From Ferrovibrio sp964218355 (lineage in GTDB: Bacteria; Pseudomonadota; Alphaproteobacteria; Ferrovibrionales; Ferrovibrionaceae), in contig NZ_CAXPMC010000016.1 of the NCBI RefSeq assembly GCF_964218355.1, forward strand, positions 429,912 through 493,911: a stretch of 64,000 nt of DNA, written 5' to 3'. The notes beneath the pieces were generated by a model. That model did no database searches and had not been told where the DNA came from. It worked only from the letters and a program-made list of their open reading frames with translations. Made by a program: the position numbers and the translations under genes. The first letter of the stretch is position 1. Each line of letters opens with the position of its first letter. Below are positions 1-10,879 of the stretch, in pieces.

Positions 1-1315
1 CCTCGGCATCCGCCTCGCCGCCGAGGCCGAGCTCGATATCCGCTTCGGAAACGCGCTGGATGCGGTGGCCGAACTCGCCGACCACCAGCTCGGCGGTATC
101 GGCATCGATGGTCTGGTTGATGGTCGCCATCACGCCCATCTTCATCAGCACCTTGACGACGTCGACGCCGCGCTCGGCCATGCGGCTGGCCAGCTCCTGC
201 ACGGTGATGGTTTCGGGAACGACGACGTCGCGCAACACTTTCTTCTGCTCCGATCCGTCGTTCTGGTGATGCATGCGCTTTTCGCGCTCGATGCGGCGGC
301 GGAACGAGGCCACCGAGCGCACACGCTCGTTTTCGTCCAGCGCCTTGCTGACGCTGAGTTTGCCGCGGCGGCGTTCGCCGGCATCGCGGGTGGTGCGCGG
401 GGCCGGCTTGGCCGGGGTCGCCTTGGCTCCGGCGCCGCGGCGGCGCGCGGCGCCGTCATCGTCATCATCGACGGCACGGCCGCCCGGCGCGCCGGGCGAG
501 GCCTCGCTGCCGGCGGTTTCCGGCGCATTCAGGCGGCGGGCCGCCTCGGCCTCGGCCTTCTTGCGGGCTTCATCCTCGGCCTTCTTGCGGGCTTCCTCCT
601 CGGCCTGGCGGCGCATTGCCGCCTCGCGTTCGGCATGGGCCTTAGACAAATCTTCCTGGCGGCGGCGCAGATCGTCCTCGGCGGCGCGGCGCATTTCGGC
701 AAAGCGGCTGCGCAGGTCGGCATCGCGGTTGCGCGCCTGCTTTTCCTCTTCCGACATCGGCTTCAGCACCATGCCGGTCGGGCGCTGCTGGCGCTGGGCT
801 GCACGATCGGGGCGTTCGGCACGGCCGCCACCCGGGCGGACATCGCCGGTCGGGCGCGCGGTCATGCGCGGGCCCTGGCGCGGGCCGGCATCGGCGGCCG
901 GTGCGGCCGGGGCTGCCGCTTCGGCAGCCGGCTCTGCGGCGGCCGGCCTCGCCTCGGCAGCGGCCGGCTTGCGGGCCGGCGCCTCGGCCGGCTCGGCGGC
1001 GCGCTGGGCGGCGGCCTCGGCCGCGCGGGCGGCATCGTGTTCGGCGATCTTCTCGGCAACCGACTGGACATGCACCGTCGGCGCCGGTCCGGCGGCCTTC
1101 GGGGCGGCTGGCGGCTCGGACGGTGCCGCCGCGGCGGCACCCTTGCTGCCCGGCGGGACGATGGTGCGCTTCTTGCGCACCTCGACGGTGACGGCCTTGG
1201 TCCGGCCGTGGCTGAAGCTCTGGCGGACCTGTCCGGTCTCGACAGTCTTCTTCAGCTCAAGCCGCTTGGGCCGCGCCGCCGTCTTGTCCTTGTCCTGCTC
1301 GTTCACGTCGCTCAT
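1..1315 (-). CDS. infB: Translation initiation factor IF-2, N-terminal part (cut by window edge)
   Basis: Encodes about 438 N-terminal residues of IF-2, the GTPase that places initiator fMet-tRNA on the 30S subunit. The GTP-binding, and C-terminal domains lie outside the window. Visible are a short N-terminal basic stretch (KKTVETGQVRQSFSHGRTK), a long Ala/Pro-rich linker, a charged helical part with repeated EEARKKAE-type heptads, and near the window edge the IF2_N fold (VVVPETITVQELASRMAERG, then VVKVLMKMGVMATINQ). Low-complexity N-terminal extensions are usual in alphaproteobacterial IF-2. ATG at 1315 follows an AGG-containing site (ACCAGGTA). The gene is last in the rimP-nusA-ylxR-infB operon, 108 bases after ylxR. 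Confidence 0.95.
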   Translation of the reverse strand, partial: MSDVNEQDKDKTAARPKRLELKKTVETGQVRQSFSHGRTKAVTVEVRKKRTIVPPGSKGAAAAAPSEPPAAPKAAGPAPTVHVQSVAEKIAEHDAARAAEAAAQRAAEPAEAPARKPAAAEARPAAAEPAAEAAAPAAPAADAGPRQGPRMTARPTGDVRPGGGRAERPDRAAQRQQRPTGMVLKPMSEEEKQARNRDADLRSRFAEMRRAAEDDLRRRQEDLSKAHAEREAAMRRQAEEEARKKAEDEARKKAEAEAARRLNAPETAGSEASPGAPGGRAVDDDDDGAARRRGAGAKATPAKPAPRTTRDAGERRRGKLSVSKALDENERVRSVASFRRRIEREKRMHHQNDGSEQKKVLRDVVVPETITVQELASRMAERGVDVVKVLMKMGVMATINQTIDADTAELVVGEFGHRIQRVSEADIELGLGGEADAE

Positions 1316-1423
1316 TACCTGGTCCGCTTCCGCCTGCCGCATCACTTCTCTACTCGCCACCGCCCGTCATCGGGCGGTGCCTGCGGGGTCACGCACTTGG
1401 CACTGCGCAGCCCCACCCGTCAA

Positions 1424-1892
1424 CTACCGGCCGTCATCTTCCGGCCCCAGCGCCGCCAGCAGCGCAAGATCCGCTGCCAGCCGGCGGGTGAGCGGCGTGT
1501 GCCGCAGCACCAGCTGTCCTTCGCCGATGCCCTCCGCCGCCACGGACAGGACATCCGCCCTGCCGGCCGCGGCCGCATCGGCCAGTACCAGCCCGGCACG
1601 CCGGGCCTTTGCCACCTGTGCCGCCGCATGGGCGGCCCAGGCCCTGCGGGTGCGCATGGCCAGATCCCCGGCCACCTGCACCCTGCATCTGGCACCGCGG
1701 GCAAACAGGCCCTTGGCCGCCGCAGCTGCCACCGCATCCGGTGCCGGCGCCAGCCACAGCCCGCGCCCCGGCATCCGCCGTGCCGGGTCCGGCACCACCG
1801 CGCCCGCCGCATCGACGGCAAACCGCAGCAGCCGGTCCGGCCGGGTCCGCTGGCCGGTCAACAGGCACCGGCGGCGCGGACCCGTCGGGGCG

Positions 1893-1900
<8 letters not shown>
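1424..1900 (-). CDS. YlxR family RNA-binding protein
   Basis: A 158-residue protein of the YlxR (DUF448) family, usually encoded between nusA and infB and thought to bind RNA. The N-terminus carries the family signature: RRRCLLTGQRTRPDRLLRF, then PDPARRMPGRGLWL near residues 8-55. The C-terminal half (WAAHAAAQVAKARRAGLVLADAAAAG) resembles the L7Ae-like extension seen in alphaproteobacterial homologues, but is short and Ala-rich. I chose ATG 1900 because the recognisable domain begins just after it. This start overlaps the nusA stop by 8 bases, which suggests translational coupling. A longer in-frame extension inside nusA lacks family resemblance. Confidence 0.85.
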
Positions 1901-3437
<1,537 letters not shown>

Positions 3438-3473
3438 CGATCCTGTTCCTCGAACCCGTTAACTGGACTGGTC

Positions 3474-4037
3474 TTATTCGGCAGCGGCATCGCCGCCCAT
3501 GGTTGCACCCTGCGCCACGCCATCCTTGCCGGCCCGTGCCGCGGCGCTGGCCGCGATCAGGTCGTCGGTCAGCACCAGCTTGGCGGAGGCGATCTCGGCC
3601 AGCGGCAGCCGGAATTCGGCAGCGGTTTCCTCGTCGCGCAGCACGACCTCGCTGCCGGTCGCCTCGACGATGCGGCCCTGGAAACGCTTGCGGCCATCGA
3701 GCGGCCGGCCCAGTTCCGCCTTGGCGGCGAACCCCCTGAAGCGCGCGAAATCCGCCGGCTTCAGCAGCGGCCGGTCGAGCCCCGGCGAAGAGACTTCCAG
3801 CCGGTAGGCGCCGGCAATCGGATCTTCCACATCAAGGATGGCGCTGACCGCGCGGCTGACATCGGCGCAGTCGTCGACAGTGACGCCACCGTCATGGGGG
3901 GCGCCGCCGCTGTCGCGCTCGAACATGATCTGCAGGGTCGGCCGCTGGGTGCCGACCAGCTTGACGCGGACGAGCTGGAAGCCCATCGCGTCCAGCGTCG
4001 GCGTGATCATGCCAGCAATCCGGGCCATCGCATCCAT
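3474..4037 (-). CDS. rimP: Ribosome maturation factor RimP
   Basis: A protein of about 187 residues needed for 30S subunit maturation. Family features are MARIAGMITPTLDAMGFQLVRVKL at the N-terminus, LQIMFER, then DDCADVSRAVSAILDVEDPI and YRLEVSSPGLDRPL, followed by a C-terminal SH3-like domain. I place the start at ATG 4037, behind a GAGGAG site 12 bases upstream (ATG 4028 is also possible). The frame is open to a TTG at 4067, but that codon lies inside the T-run of a terminator hairpin and has no ribosome site, so it is rejected. The Ala-rich tail after residue 165 is variable in this family. Confidence 0.93.
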   Translation of the reverse strand: MDAMARIAGMITPTLDAMGFQLVRVKLVGTQRPTLQIMFERDSGGAPHDGGVTVDDCADVSRAVSAILDVEDPIAGAYRLEVSSPGLDRPLLKPADFARFRGFAAKAELGRPLDGRKRFQGRIVEATGSEVVLRDEETAAEFRLPLAEIASAKLVLTDDLIAASAAARAGKDGVAQGATMGGDAAAE

Positions 4038-4065
4038 GCGTCGGCGAAACTCCTCGTCGGTCTTC

Positions 4066-4097
4066 AAAAAAAGCCGGTCTGCAGATCAGGCACCGGC
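4066..4097 (-). terminator. Terminator-like hairpin with T7 run in the rimP leader (possible attenuator)
   Basis: On the minus strand, GCCGGT (4097-4092) pairs with ACCGGC (4078-4073). An inner CTG/CAG pairing closes a 5-base loop, giving a 9-bp stem with a 2-base bulge. Seven T follow at once (4072-4066). The hairpin lies only about 30 bases before the rimP ATG, so transcripts for rimP-nusA-ylxR-infB starting upstream must cross it. It could be the terminator of an upstream transcript or a true attenuator; sequence alone does not decide. Confidence 0.6.
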
Positions 4098-4131
4098 CTG
4101 GCCCGGCCGGCTTTGCGGCCGTGAAAGCGGT

Positions 4132-4160
4132 GAAATGAAAAATGGGCCCGCTGGCCCATT
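4132..4160 (-). terminator. Second hairpin with T-rich tail upstream of rimP
   Basis: A perfect 8-bp inverted repeat (AATGGGCC, 4-base loop, GGCCCATT; 4141-4160) is followed on the minus strand by TTTCATTTC. It sits about 35 bases before the first rimP-leader hairpin. A further palindrome, GATCCGG-AA-CCGGATC, lies at 4171-4186. I see no gene or tRNA in the stretch 4068-4332 apart from these structures. The hairpin may end the cbtA-like transcript. Confidence 0.45.
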
Positions 4161-4332
4161 CTCACATTCCGATCCGGAACCGGATCAGACCAGCAATGTC
4201 GGAGGCTGTTATAGCGGCAAATCCGGGCGATGCAAGAGCTAGTTGGCAGGCCTGGCAGCGGTGCCGGCTTCCTTTCCGCAGTCGCCGGAGCGGCAGGAAC
4301 AAAAAGCGATCATCCCTCCCTGCAGGGCGGAC

Positions 4333-4998
4333 CTACGACGCCGGGCGATGCACGATCTGGCGGGCGGCCAGCACTGAGGCCAGGCCCAGCGCCAGCCAGA
4401 ACAGCAGATTCACCACCAGCATCACGGCCGCGCCGTCATCCTCCAGCCCGTTCAGCGGATCGCCCGACGCATCATGGGCGGCCGGGGGCATCTCCGGCCC
4501 GGCCCAGTCCGCTCCGGCCCAGTCTGGCACCGGGACCAGCAGCAGCGGCAGCAGCAGCAGGACAACACCGCCCAGCCGGGCCTGCAGGCCGCCCGGTGCC
4601 GCCGGGCGCAGCGGAAAGCCGCCGCGCAGCAGCAGCCACAGGCCGATCGCACTGACCACCACCGTCAGCAGCCAGAACAGCAGGGCCGCAGGATCGTGCA
4701 TGGGCAGTTCGCCCACCGGCAGGTGCGGCAGGGCCAGCCATGGCGCCACCACCGCGGCGGCAAAGCCGCCGGCGCCCCAGACCAGGCCGGTGCGGTAATC
4801 CGCCCGCCCCTGCCACAGCAGCAGGATCTGCAGGATCACCGCCGCCATCGCCGCAAGAATCAGATGCTGGAACAGAAAGGCTTCGCGGCCGGGGATGTCG
4901 GGCGTGATCGGCGGATCGATGACGGCGCGGGCGATCATCACCGCCAGCGTCGACAGAATCGCCGCCATCATGGCGGCTGCCCCCAGACGGAACGGCAT
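4333..4998 (-). CDS. CbtA-like membrane protein
   Basis: A 221-residue integral membrane protein with five to six hydrophobic segments. The layout and motifs match the CbtA family, predicted cobalt transporter subunits often under B12-riboswitch control: LVWGAGGFAAAVVAPWLALP, a short loop with PVGELP, LLTVVVSAIGLWLLL, and a last segment VNLLFWLALGLASVLAARQ. No CbtB partner, with its His-rich motif, is next to it, and only 24 bases separate it from trmB, so there is no room for a cobalamin riboswitch. Metal specificity is inferred from family resemblance only. Confidence 0.6.
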   Translation of the reverse strand: MPFRLGAAAMMAAILSTLAVMIARAVIDPPITPDIPGREAFLFQHLILAAMAAVILQILLLWQGRADYRTGLVWGAGGFAAAVVAPWLALPHLPVGELPMHDPAALLFWLLTVVVSAIGLWLLLRGGFPLRPAAPGGLQARLGGVVLLLLPLLLVPVPDWAGADWAGPEMPPAAHDASGDPLNGLEDDGAAVMLVVNLLFWLALGLASVLAARQIVHRPAS

Positions 4999-5022
4999 TG
5001 TGCCTCCGCGCGTTGCCGGGCT

Positions 5023-5748
5023 TCACACCCGTTGCAAGCGATAGTAGTGCGGGGTGCGGCCGGCGGCGATGGCTTTCTGCTCGTATTTGCTGGCCGGCCA
5101 GTCGGCGGGCCGCCGCAGCCAGTCGGCGCGGCCTTCCGCCAGCCAGGCGAAACGCGGCTCGCCGAGGATACAGCGCAGCATCCAGCGCTGGTAATCCGGC
5201 ACGTCCGTCGCCAGTCGCAGTTCATGGCCTTGGGGCAGCAGCCGCGCCCAGTCGGCCAGGGTGTCGGGATTGACGATGCGCCGCCACTGGTGGCGCTTCT
5301 TCGGCCAGGGATCCGGGAACAGCACATAGCCGCCGGCAAGGCTGGCATCGGGCAGGGCCTTCAGCAGCAGCCGGGCATCGTCGGTCAGCACGCGGATATT
5401 GTCCGGCCCGCCGGCCGCGACCTTTCCAGCCACGCGGGTGACCAGCTTGGCGACGCCATGCTCGTAGGGCTCGACGCCGATGAAGCCGGTCGTCGGCATC
5501 GCTTCCGCCAGCGAGAAGAGATGCGTGCCGTCGCCGAAGCCGACCTCGACGCGGTAGCCGTCTTTCATGGGCGCGGCGAACAGGGAAGCGGGGTCGAGCC
5601 CCTGCCCCCCGGGCGGCAGCGTGAAGCTGACGCGCGGCAGCCACTCGGCCATCCGCGATTCACGGGCCGGAGAAAGTTTGCGGCCGCGCCGGCGCCCGTA
5701 GATCAGGCGCCGCGACGCGGCCGCGGGGTCAAGCGGCGTGTCGCCCAC
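5023..5748 (-). CDS. trmB: tRNA (guanine-N7)-methyltransferase TrmB
   Basis: A 241-residue SAM-dependent enzyme that forms m7G46 in the tRNA variable loop. Motifs are the family N-terminus RRLIYGRRRGRKL, the SAM site VEVGFGDGTHL, GVEPYEHGVAKLV, DDARLLL, the signature LFPDPWPKKRHQWRRIV, and the C-terminal PHYYRLQR. I chose GTG 5748 as start: it lies two bases after the metK stop (TAAGCGTG), consistent with coupling. An upstream in-frame extension would run into metK and has no family resemblance. It follows metK, the SAM synthetase gene. Confidence 0.93.
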   Translation of the reverse strand: MGDTPLDPAAASRRLIYGRRRGRKLSPARESRMAEWLPRVSFTLPPGGQGLDPASLFAAPMKDGYRVEVGFGDGTHLFSLAEAMPTTGFIGVEPYEHGVAKLVTRVAGKVAAGGPDNIRVLTDDARLLLKALPDASLAGGYVLFPDPWPKKRHQWRRIVNPDTLADWARLLPQGHELRLATDVPDYQRWMLRCILGEPRFAWLAEGRADWLRRPADWPASKYEQKAIAAGRTPHYYRLQRV

Positions 5749-5750
5749 GC

Positions 5751-6965
<1,215 letters not shown>

Positions 6966-7181
6966 GTTGGTAACTCCCCACGGCCGCGCCAACCGGCCAG
7001 AAGAAGATCAGCCCGCACCGACGCTTGGCGCGCGCCGGGATTGGGTCATCGCGATTTCACACCGAATCGCACGGATTCGCGGCAAAACCGCCCTTGCACA
7101 AGGCCCGGTTATTTCGCAGAGCTTGTCCCGGCGGTCAAGCGGAATGGGGCGAAAAGCCCGGTATTCAGGCGACCGGCGCCA

Positions 7182-7616
7182 TTATGCCGCCCTGGTCTCG
7201 GTATCGGCATCGGCGGCCTCGGCCATGGCACGGACCAGATCGATCAGCCGGCGCCGCAGGGCAGGGCCGCGGACCAGATGGAAGGCGCGCAGCAGATCGA
7301 CATCCTCGCGGCCAAAGGCCGGGGCCGGAATCGCGTCCGGCACGGCGGCCTGCAGGGTGGTGCCGTTGCGCGCGATCACCGGCTGGCCTTCCAGGCCCTC
7401 GAAGAAATAGGCCGGGGGCACATCGAGGATGGTGGCGAACTGGTACAGGCGGCTGGCGCCGATCCGGTTGGCTCCCTTTTCGTATTTCTGGATCTGCTGG
7501 AATGTCAGGCCGACAATCTGACCAAGCCTGTCCTGGCTCATACCGACCAGGGCGCGACGCAGTTTGAGCCGGTTGCCGACATGGACATCGACCGGGTTCT
7601 TGGGCAAAGCAGACAA
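7182..7616 (-). CDS. Xre family helix-turn-helix regulator
   Basis: A 144-residue DNA-binding protein. The Cro/CI-type helix-turn-helix fills residues about 12-66 (VGNRLKLRRALVGMSQDRLG, then LTFQQIQKYEKGANRIGASRL), followed by a linker and a helical C-terminus, DVDLLRAFHLVRGPALRRRLIDLVRAMAE. This form, with FFEGL after the HTH and a leucine-rich tail, is typical of the small regulator found before metK in alphaproteobacteria. Its targets are unknown; metK or lnt are possible from position alone. It is separated from metK by 216 bases and from lnt by 120 bases. Confidence 0.9.
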   Translation of the reverse strand: MSALPKNPVDVHVGNRLKLRRALVGMSQDRLGQIVGLTFQQIQKYEKGANRIGASRLYQFATILDVPPAYFFEGLEGQPVIARNGTTLQAAVPDAIPAPAFGREDVDLLRAFHLVRGPALRRRLIDLVRAMAEAADADTETRAA

Positions 7617-7736
7617 TCCTTTTTACACACGGCCGGCGGCGAGAAGCACGGCCGGAACGGAACAAGACGGGCGGTCTGGGCAGGCTGGGCGGCAGCTGCC
7701 GCGACAGGCAACTCTAGGGCGGGGCCGCGGACATGG

Positions 7737-9302
7737 TCAATGCTTGATCCGTCTACGTCGGATCATCGCCGCCACAAGCGTCGCGAGCACAGCGGCTGCA
7801 ACCGCAGGCCCATCGCCCCAGACCGCAAAGAGCGGCGCGGCAATCGCTGCCGGCAGCGGCCCGTCGACCGTGCCGGTCGCATCGAGGCCGAGACTGGCGA
7901 TCACGCGGCCATAGGGATCGACGATGGCGCTGATCCCGTTATTGGCCGCGCGCACCAGCGGCAGTCCCTGCTCGACGGCACGCATCCGTGCCGAGGCGAA
8001 ATGCTGGTAGGGGCCGGAGGAATGCCCGAACCAGGCATCGTTGGTGATGTTCAGCAGCAGGCCGGGCCGCAGCGCCCCGGCGCCGGCGATCTCGGCGGGG
8101 AAGATCGCCTCGTAGCAGATCAGCGGCCGCGCCGGCGGCAATCCGTCGAGCAGCAGCGGCGCCGCGCTTTCGCCGGCGGTGAAGTCGACGCTGCCGGCAG
8201 CCAGCGCGTCGAGGCCCAGCGGATGCAGCCAGCGGCGCAGGGGCAGGTATTCGCCGAACGGCACCAGATGCAGCTTGTCATAATAATTCGCGACATTGCC
8301 GGCACCGTTCAGCGCGAACAGGCTGTTGTAGACGATCATGCCGCCATCGTCGCCGAAACGGCGGCGGATCGCGCCGGCCACCAGCGCCCCCTGCGGCGGC
8401 ACCAGCTGTGCCAGCGCCTGGCGCAGGGCGCCGGCCTCGTCGATCAGATAGGGGATCGCGGTCTCGGACCAGACGATATGGGTCGGCGGAACGGCCGCCG
8501 GCCGGCGGCTCAGCGCGATCTGCTGCTCGAGATGCTTCTGCCGTAATTCCGGCTGCCATTTCAGGGTCTGCGCGATGCTCGGCTGCACCAGCCGCAACTG
8601 CACACCGTCGACAAACCGTTCCGGCGCCTGGACGAGCCGCAGCTGGCCGGCCAGCACCACCAGAGCGAAACCGGCCGGCAGCAGCAGGGCGGCCAGCCGG
8701 GCGCGGCGGCCGCTGCCGGGCCGCAGCGCCAGCGCCAGACCGGCAGCGGCCAGGAAGGTCAGCGCCCCGAGGCCATGGCTGCCGACCAGTGCGGCAGCCT
8801 GCATCGCCGGCGGATGATCGGCCCAGACATAGCCCAGCAGATTCCACGGGAAGCCGGTCAGCACGAAACCGCGCAGCCACTCGCCGAACGTCCAGCCGGC
8901 TGCGGCCAGCACCAGACTCCAGGCGCCACCGCCGCCCAGGCGGCGCGCCAGCCACAATCCGCCGGCCGGAAAGGCAGCCAGCAGCAGCGGCAGCCCCAGC
9001 ACCGGCAGCGGCGACAGCCAGGCGAACTGCGCCGCATCGACGAAGAAGGCGATGCCGATCCAGTACAGCCCGGCCACGAAATAGCCATAGGCGAAGACAT
9101 AGACCGTCAGTCCATGGCGCCAGCCGTTCCCGGCCGCCTCGCCCAGCAGCAGCAGCAGAGGCAGCGCAACGAAAGCCAGCGGCCACAGATAGAGCGGCGC
9201 CTGGGCAGCGGCCAGCAGGACGCCGAGCAGGAGGGCGAATCCGCAGCGCCGCCAGCCGGTCAGCGCCTGCAGGCGGCGGATCGTCGCGTCGATGCGGGCC
9301 AT
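7737..9302 (-). CDS. lnt: Apolipoprotein N-acyltransferase Lnt
   Basis: A 521-residue inner-membrane enzyme that N-acylates the lipid-modified cysteine of lipoproteins, the last step of their maturation. The first 220 residues hold about six to seven transmembrane segments. The rest is a periplasmic carbon-nitrogen hydrolase domain with the catalytic Glu-Lys-Cys set: WSETAIPYL (Glu about 280), YYDKLHLVPFGEYLP (Lys about 345) and ICYEAIFP (Cys about 397). ITNDAWFGHSSGPYQH is the conserved C-terminal motif. It begins 18 bases after corC, in the same operon. Confidence 0.95.
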   Translation of the reverse strand: MARIDATIRRLQALTGWRRCGFALLLGVLLAAAQAPLYLWPLAFVALPLLLLLGEAAGNGWRHGLTVYVFAYGYFVAGLYWIGIAFFVDAAQFAWLSPLPVLGLPLLLAAFPAGGLWLARRLGGGGAWSLVLAAAGWTFGEWLRGFVLTGFPWNLLGYVWADHPPAMQAAALVGSHGLGALTFLAAAGLALALRPGSGRRARLAALLLPAGFALVVLAGQLRLVQAPERFVDGVQLRLVQPSIAQTLKWQPELRQKHLEQQIALSRRPAAVPPTHIVWSETAIPYLIDEAGALRQALAQLVPPQGALVAGAIRRRFGDDGGMIVYNSLFALNGAGNVANYYDKLHLVPFGEYLPLRRWLHPLGLDALAAGSVDFTAGESAAPLLLDGLPPARPLICYEAIFPAEIAGAGALRPGLLLNITNDAWFGHSSGPYQHFASARMRAVEQGLPLVRAANNGISAIVDPYGRVIASLGLDATGTVDGPLPAAIAAPLFAVWGDGPAVAAAVLATLVAAMIRRRRIKH

Positions 9303-9319
9303 GTCAGGGTCGCGGCAGT

Positions 9320-10213
9320 TTACGCGGCATCGGCACTGGGCTGCGGCCGGCGCACATGGATGCGCACCCGCTTGATCCGTCGCGGATCGGCATCCAGCAC
9401 CTCGAAAGACAGGCCGGCCGGATGCTCGACCAGTTCACCGCGATGCGGCACCCGGCCGATATGCGCGACGATCAGCCCGCCCACCGTATCCACATCCTCG
9501 CCGTCTTCGGGGTCGATCAGGTGGCGGCCGAGCTTTTCTTCCAGATCCTCGACCGGGCAGCGGCCATGGGCCTCGAACAGGTTTTCACCCCGTTCGAGCA
9601 GCAGCGGCCCTTCCGTCTCGTCATGTTCGTCATCGATCTCGCCGACGATCTGCTCGACCAGGTCCTCGATGGTGACGAGGCCGTCGACGCCGCCATACTC
9701 GTCGACGATGATCGCCATATGGGTGCGGGTGTCGCGCATCTCGCGCAGCAGGTCCAGCACCGATTTCGATGGCGGCACCACCAGCAGCTTGCGCAGCACC
9801 TTGGCCATCTCGAAGCCTTCGCGTCCGGCCAGGTAGGGCAGCACGTCGCGCACATGCACCATGCCGATCACGTCGTCCAGCGTGTCGCGAAAGACCGGCA
9901 GGCGCGAATGCTCGGCCTCGATCAGCCGGGCGACCAGGTCGGCGAAGGCAATGTCCTGCGGCACGGCAATGATGTCGGTGCGCGGCACCCGGATTTCGCC
10001 GACCCTGAGCTCGGTGACTTCCAGCACGTTGCGCAGCAGGGCGCGCTCGGCGCTCTCCTCCGGCGTGCCGTCCTCGCCGGCATGCTCCTCCAGCAGCTCC
10101 TCGATGCTGTCGCGCAGCGATTCCTCCGGGCCGCGCCCGCGCAGCAGGCCGGTCAGGCGGCGCCACAGGCTGCCGCCATGCCCATTGCCATTCGTTTCGC
10201 GCGGCTCGCTCAT
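9320..10213 (-). CDS. corC: CorC/HlyC-type CBS-domain protein
   Basis: A 297-residue protein with no N-terminal DUF21 membrane part, so the short CorC type rather than the full CorB/TlyC type. Two CBS domains lie at about residues 75-200 (VPRTDIIAVPQDIAFADLVARL and LLREMRDTRTHMAIIVDEYGG). A CorC/HlyC transporter-associated domain follows (VEDLEEKLGRHL, DTVGGLIVAHIGRVPHRGELVEH). The E. coli homologue was linked to magnesium/cobalt efflux. Position between ybeY and lnt is conserved. ATG 10213 lies in an ATGA context that would overlap the stop of the ancestral ybeY frame. Confidence 0.9.
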   Translation of the reverse strand: MSEPRETNGNGHGGSLWRRLTGLLRGRGPEESLRDSIEELLEEHAGEDGTPEESAERALLRNVLEVTELRVGEIRVPRTDIIAVPQDIAFADLVARLIEAEHSRLPVFRDTLDDVIGMVHVRDVLPYLAGREGFEMAKVLRKLLVVPPSKSVLDLLREMRDTRTHMAIIVDEYGGVDGLVTIEDLVEQIVGEIDDEHDETEGPLLLERGENLFEAHGRCPVEDLEEKLGRHLIDPEDGEDVDTVGGLIVAHIGRVPHRGELVEHPAGLSFEVLDADPRRIKRVRIHVRRPQPSADAA

Positions 10214-10260
10214 GCCGCCCGCTTCCGTTTCGCAACCACTTTCGCACTCGTCCTGTTCAC

Positions 10261-10307
10261 GGTCTTCTTTACGGTTTTCTTTACGGTCTTCTTTACGGTT
10301 TCTTTAC
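10261..10307. repeat. 12-bp tandem repeat at the ybeY 3' end, one unit short by a base
   Basis: On the minus strand, four GTAAAGAARACC-type units lie end to end, with a decayed fifth (GTGAACAGGACG) following. The first unit, inside ybeY, has only 11 bases and three A where the others have RA after GAA. In frame, each unit codes VKKT. The one-base loss makes ybeY end at VKKP-stop instead of reading on. Confidence 0.85.
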
Positions 10308-10865
10308 GGCGGCCTTCGCCGCCTTGCGTTTCGCCGGCAGCCGGTAGGGATCGGCAATGCCGAGCCCGGCGAGGATGTCCACCTCGCGCGGCTCCATTGC
10401 GGCGGCCTCGTCGGCCGTCATGTGATCATAGCCCAGCAGGTGCAGCGCGCCATGCACGGCCAGATGCGCCACATGATCGGCCAGGCTCTTGCCCTGCGCC
10501 TTCGCCTCGCGCGCGCAGGTCGCCAGACCCAGGGCGATGTCGCCGAGATAGGGCGGCGGGTGTTCCGGATCGACCGCGGCCTCTGCCGGGAAAGACAGCA
10601 CGTTGGTCGGTTTGTCCTTCTCGCGCCAGCCGGCATTCAGCTTGCGCATCTCGGCATCGTCGGTCAGCAGGATGCTGAGCGCGGTGCGGCAGCCGGCCGG
10701 CAGTTCGGCGGCCAGCGCGGCCGTCACCGCCCTGCGGATCGCCGCCGCCGGCCCGGGCAGCGCCGCACGCCAGGCGGCGGCGGCAATGCGGATGTCGATC
10801 TCCGCGCTGACGGCGCGGGAGCGGCTTCGGCGGGAACGGGTACTGGGTCCGGGGTCGTCGGGCAT
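10293..10865 (-). CDS. ybeY: Endoribonuclease / rRNA maturation factor YbeY
   Basis: A 190-residue zinc-dependent YbeY protein, involved in 16S rRNA maturation and ribosome quality control. The metal-binding motif HLAVHGALHLLGYDH (H-x3-H-x5-H) is intact, as are DDAEMRKLNAGWREKDKPTNVLSFP and YLGDIAL before it. The C-terminus is Lys/Ala-rich (AKRKAAKAAVKKP) and ends inside a 12-bp tandem repeat. Restoring one A there would extend the tail by some 30 mostly basic residues, to a TGA overlapping the corC start. The catalytic domain is unaffected. It starts 14 bases after phoH. Confidence 0.94.
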   Translation of the reverse strand: MPDDPGPSTRSRRSRSRAVSAEIDIRIAAAAWRAALPGPAAAIRRAVTAALAAELPAGCRTALSILLTDDAEMRKLNAGWREKDKPTNVLSFPAEAAVDPEHPPPYLGDIALGLATCAREAKAQGKSLADHVAHLAVHGALHLLGYDHMTADEAAAMEPREVDILAGLGIADPYRLPAKRKAAKAAVKKP

Positions 10866-10879
10866 GGGGCGTCCGTCGC

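Noticed and set aside
4038..4067. TTG start for rimP at 4067
   Set aside because: The codon lies in the T-run of a terminator hairpin and has no ribosome site. ATG 4037 fits the family.
4999..5022. Cobalamin riboswitch for the CbtA-like gene
   Set aside because: Only 24 bases separate it from trmB, so there is no room.
6966..7181. SAM or SAH riboswitch before metK
   Set aside because: I looked for conserved SAM-II and SAM/SAH core motifs and found none convincing. A covariance search of this stretch would be decisive.
10249..10307. CRISPR-like array
   Set aside because: Units are 12 bp and directly adjacent with no spacers. It is a coding tandem repeat.
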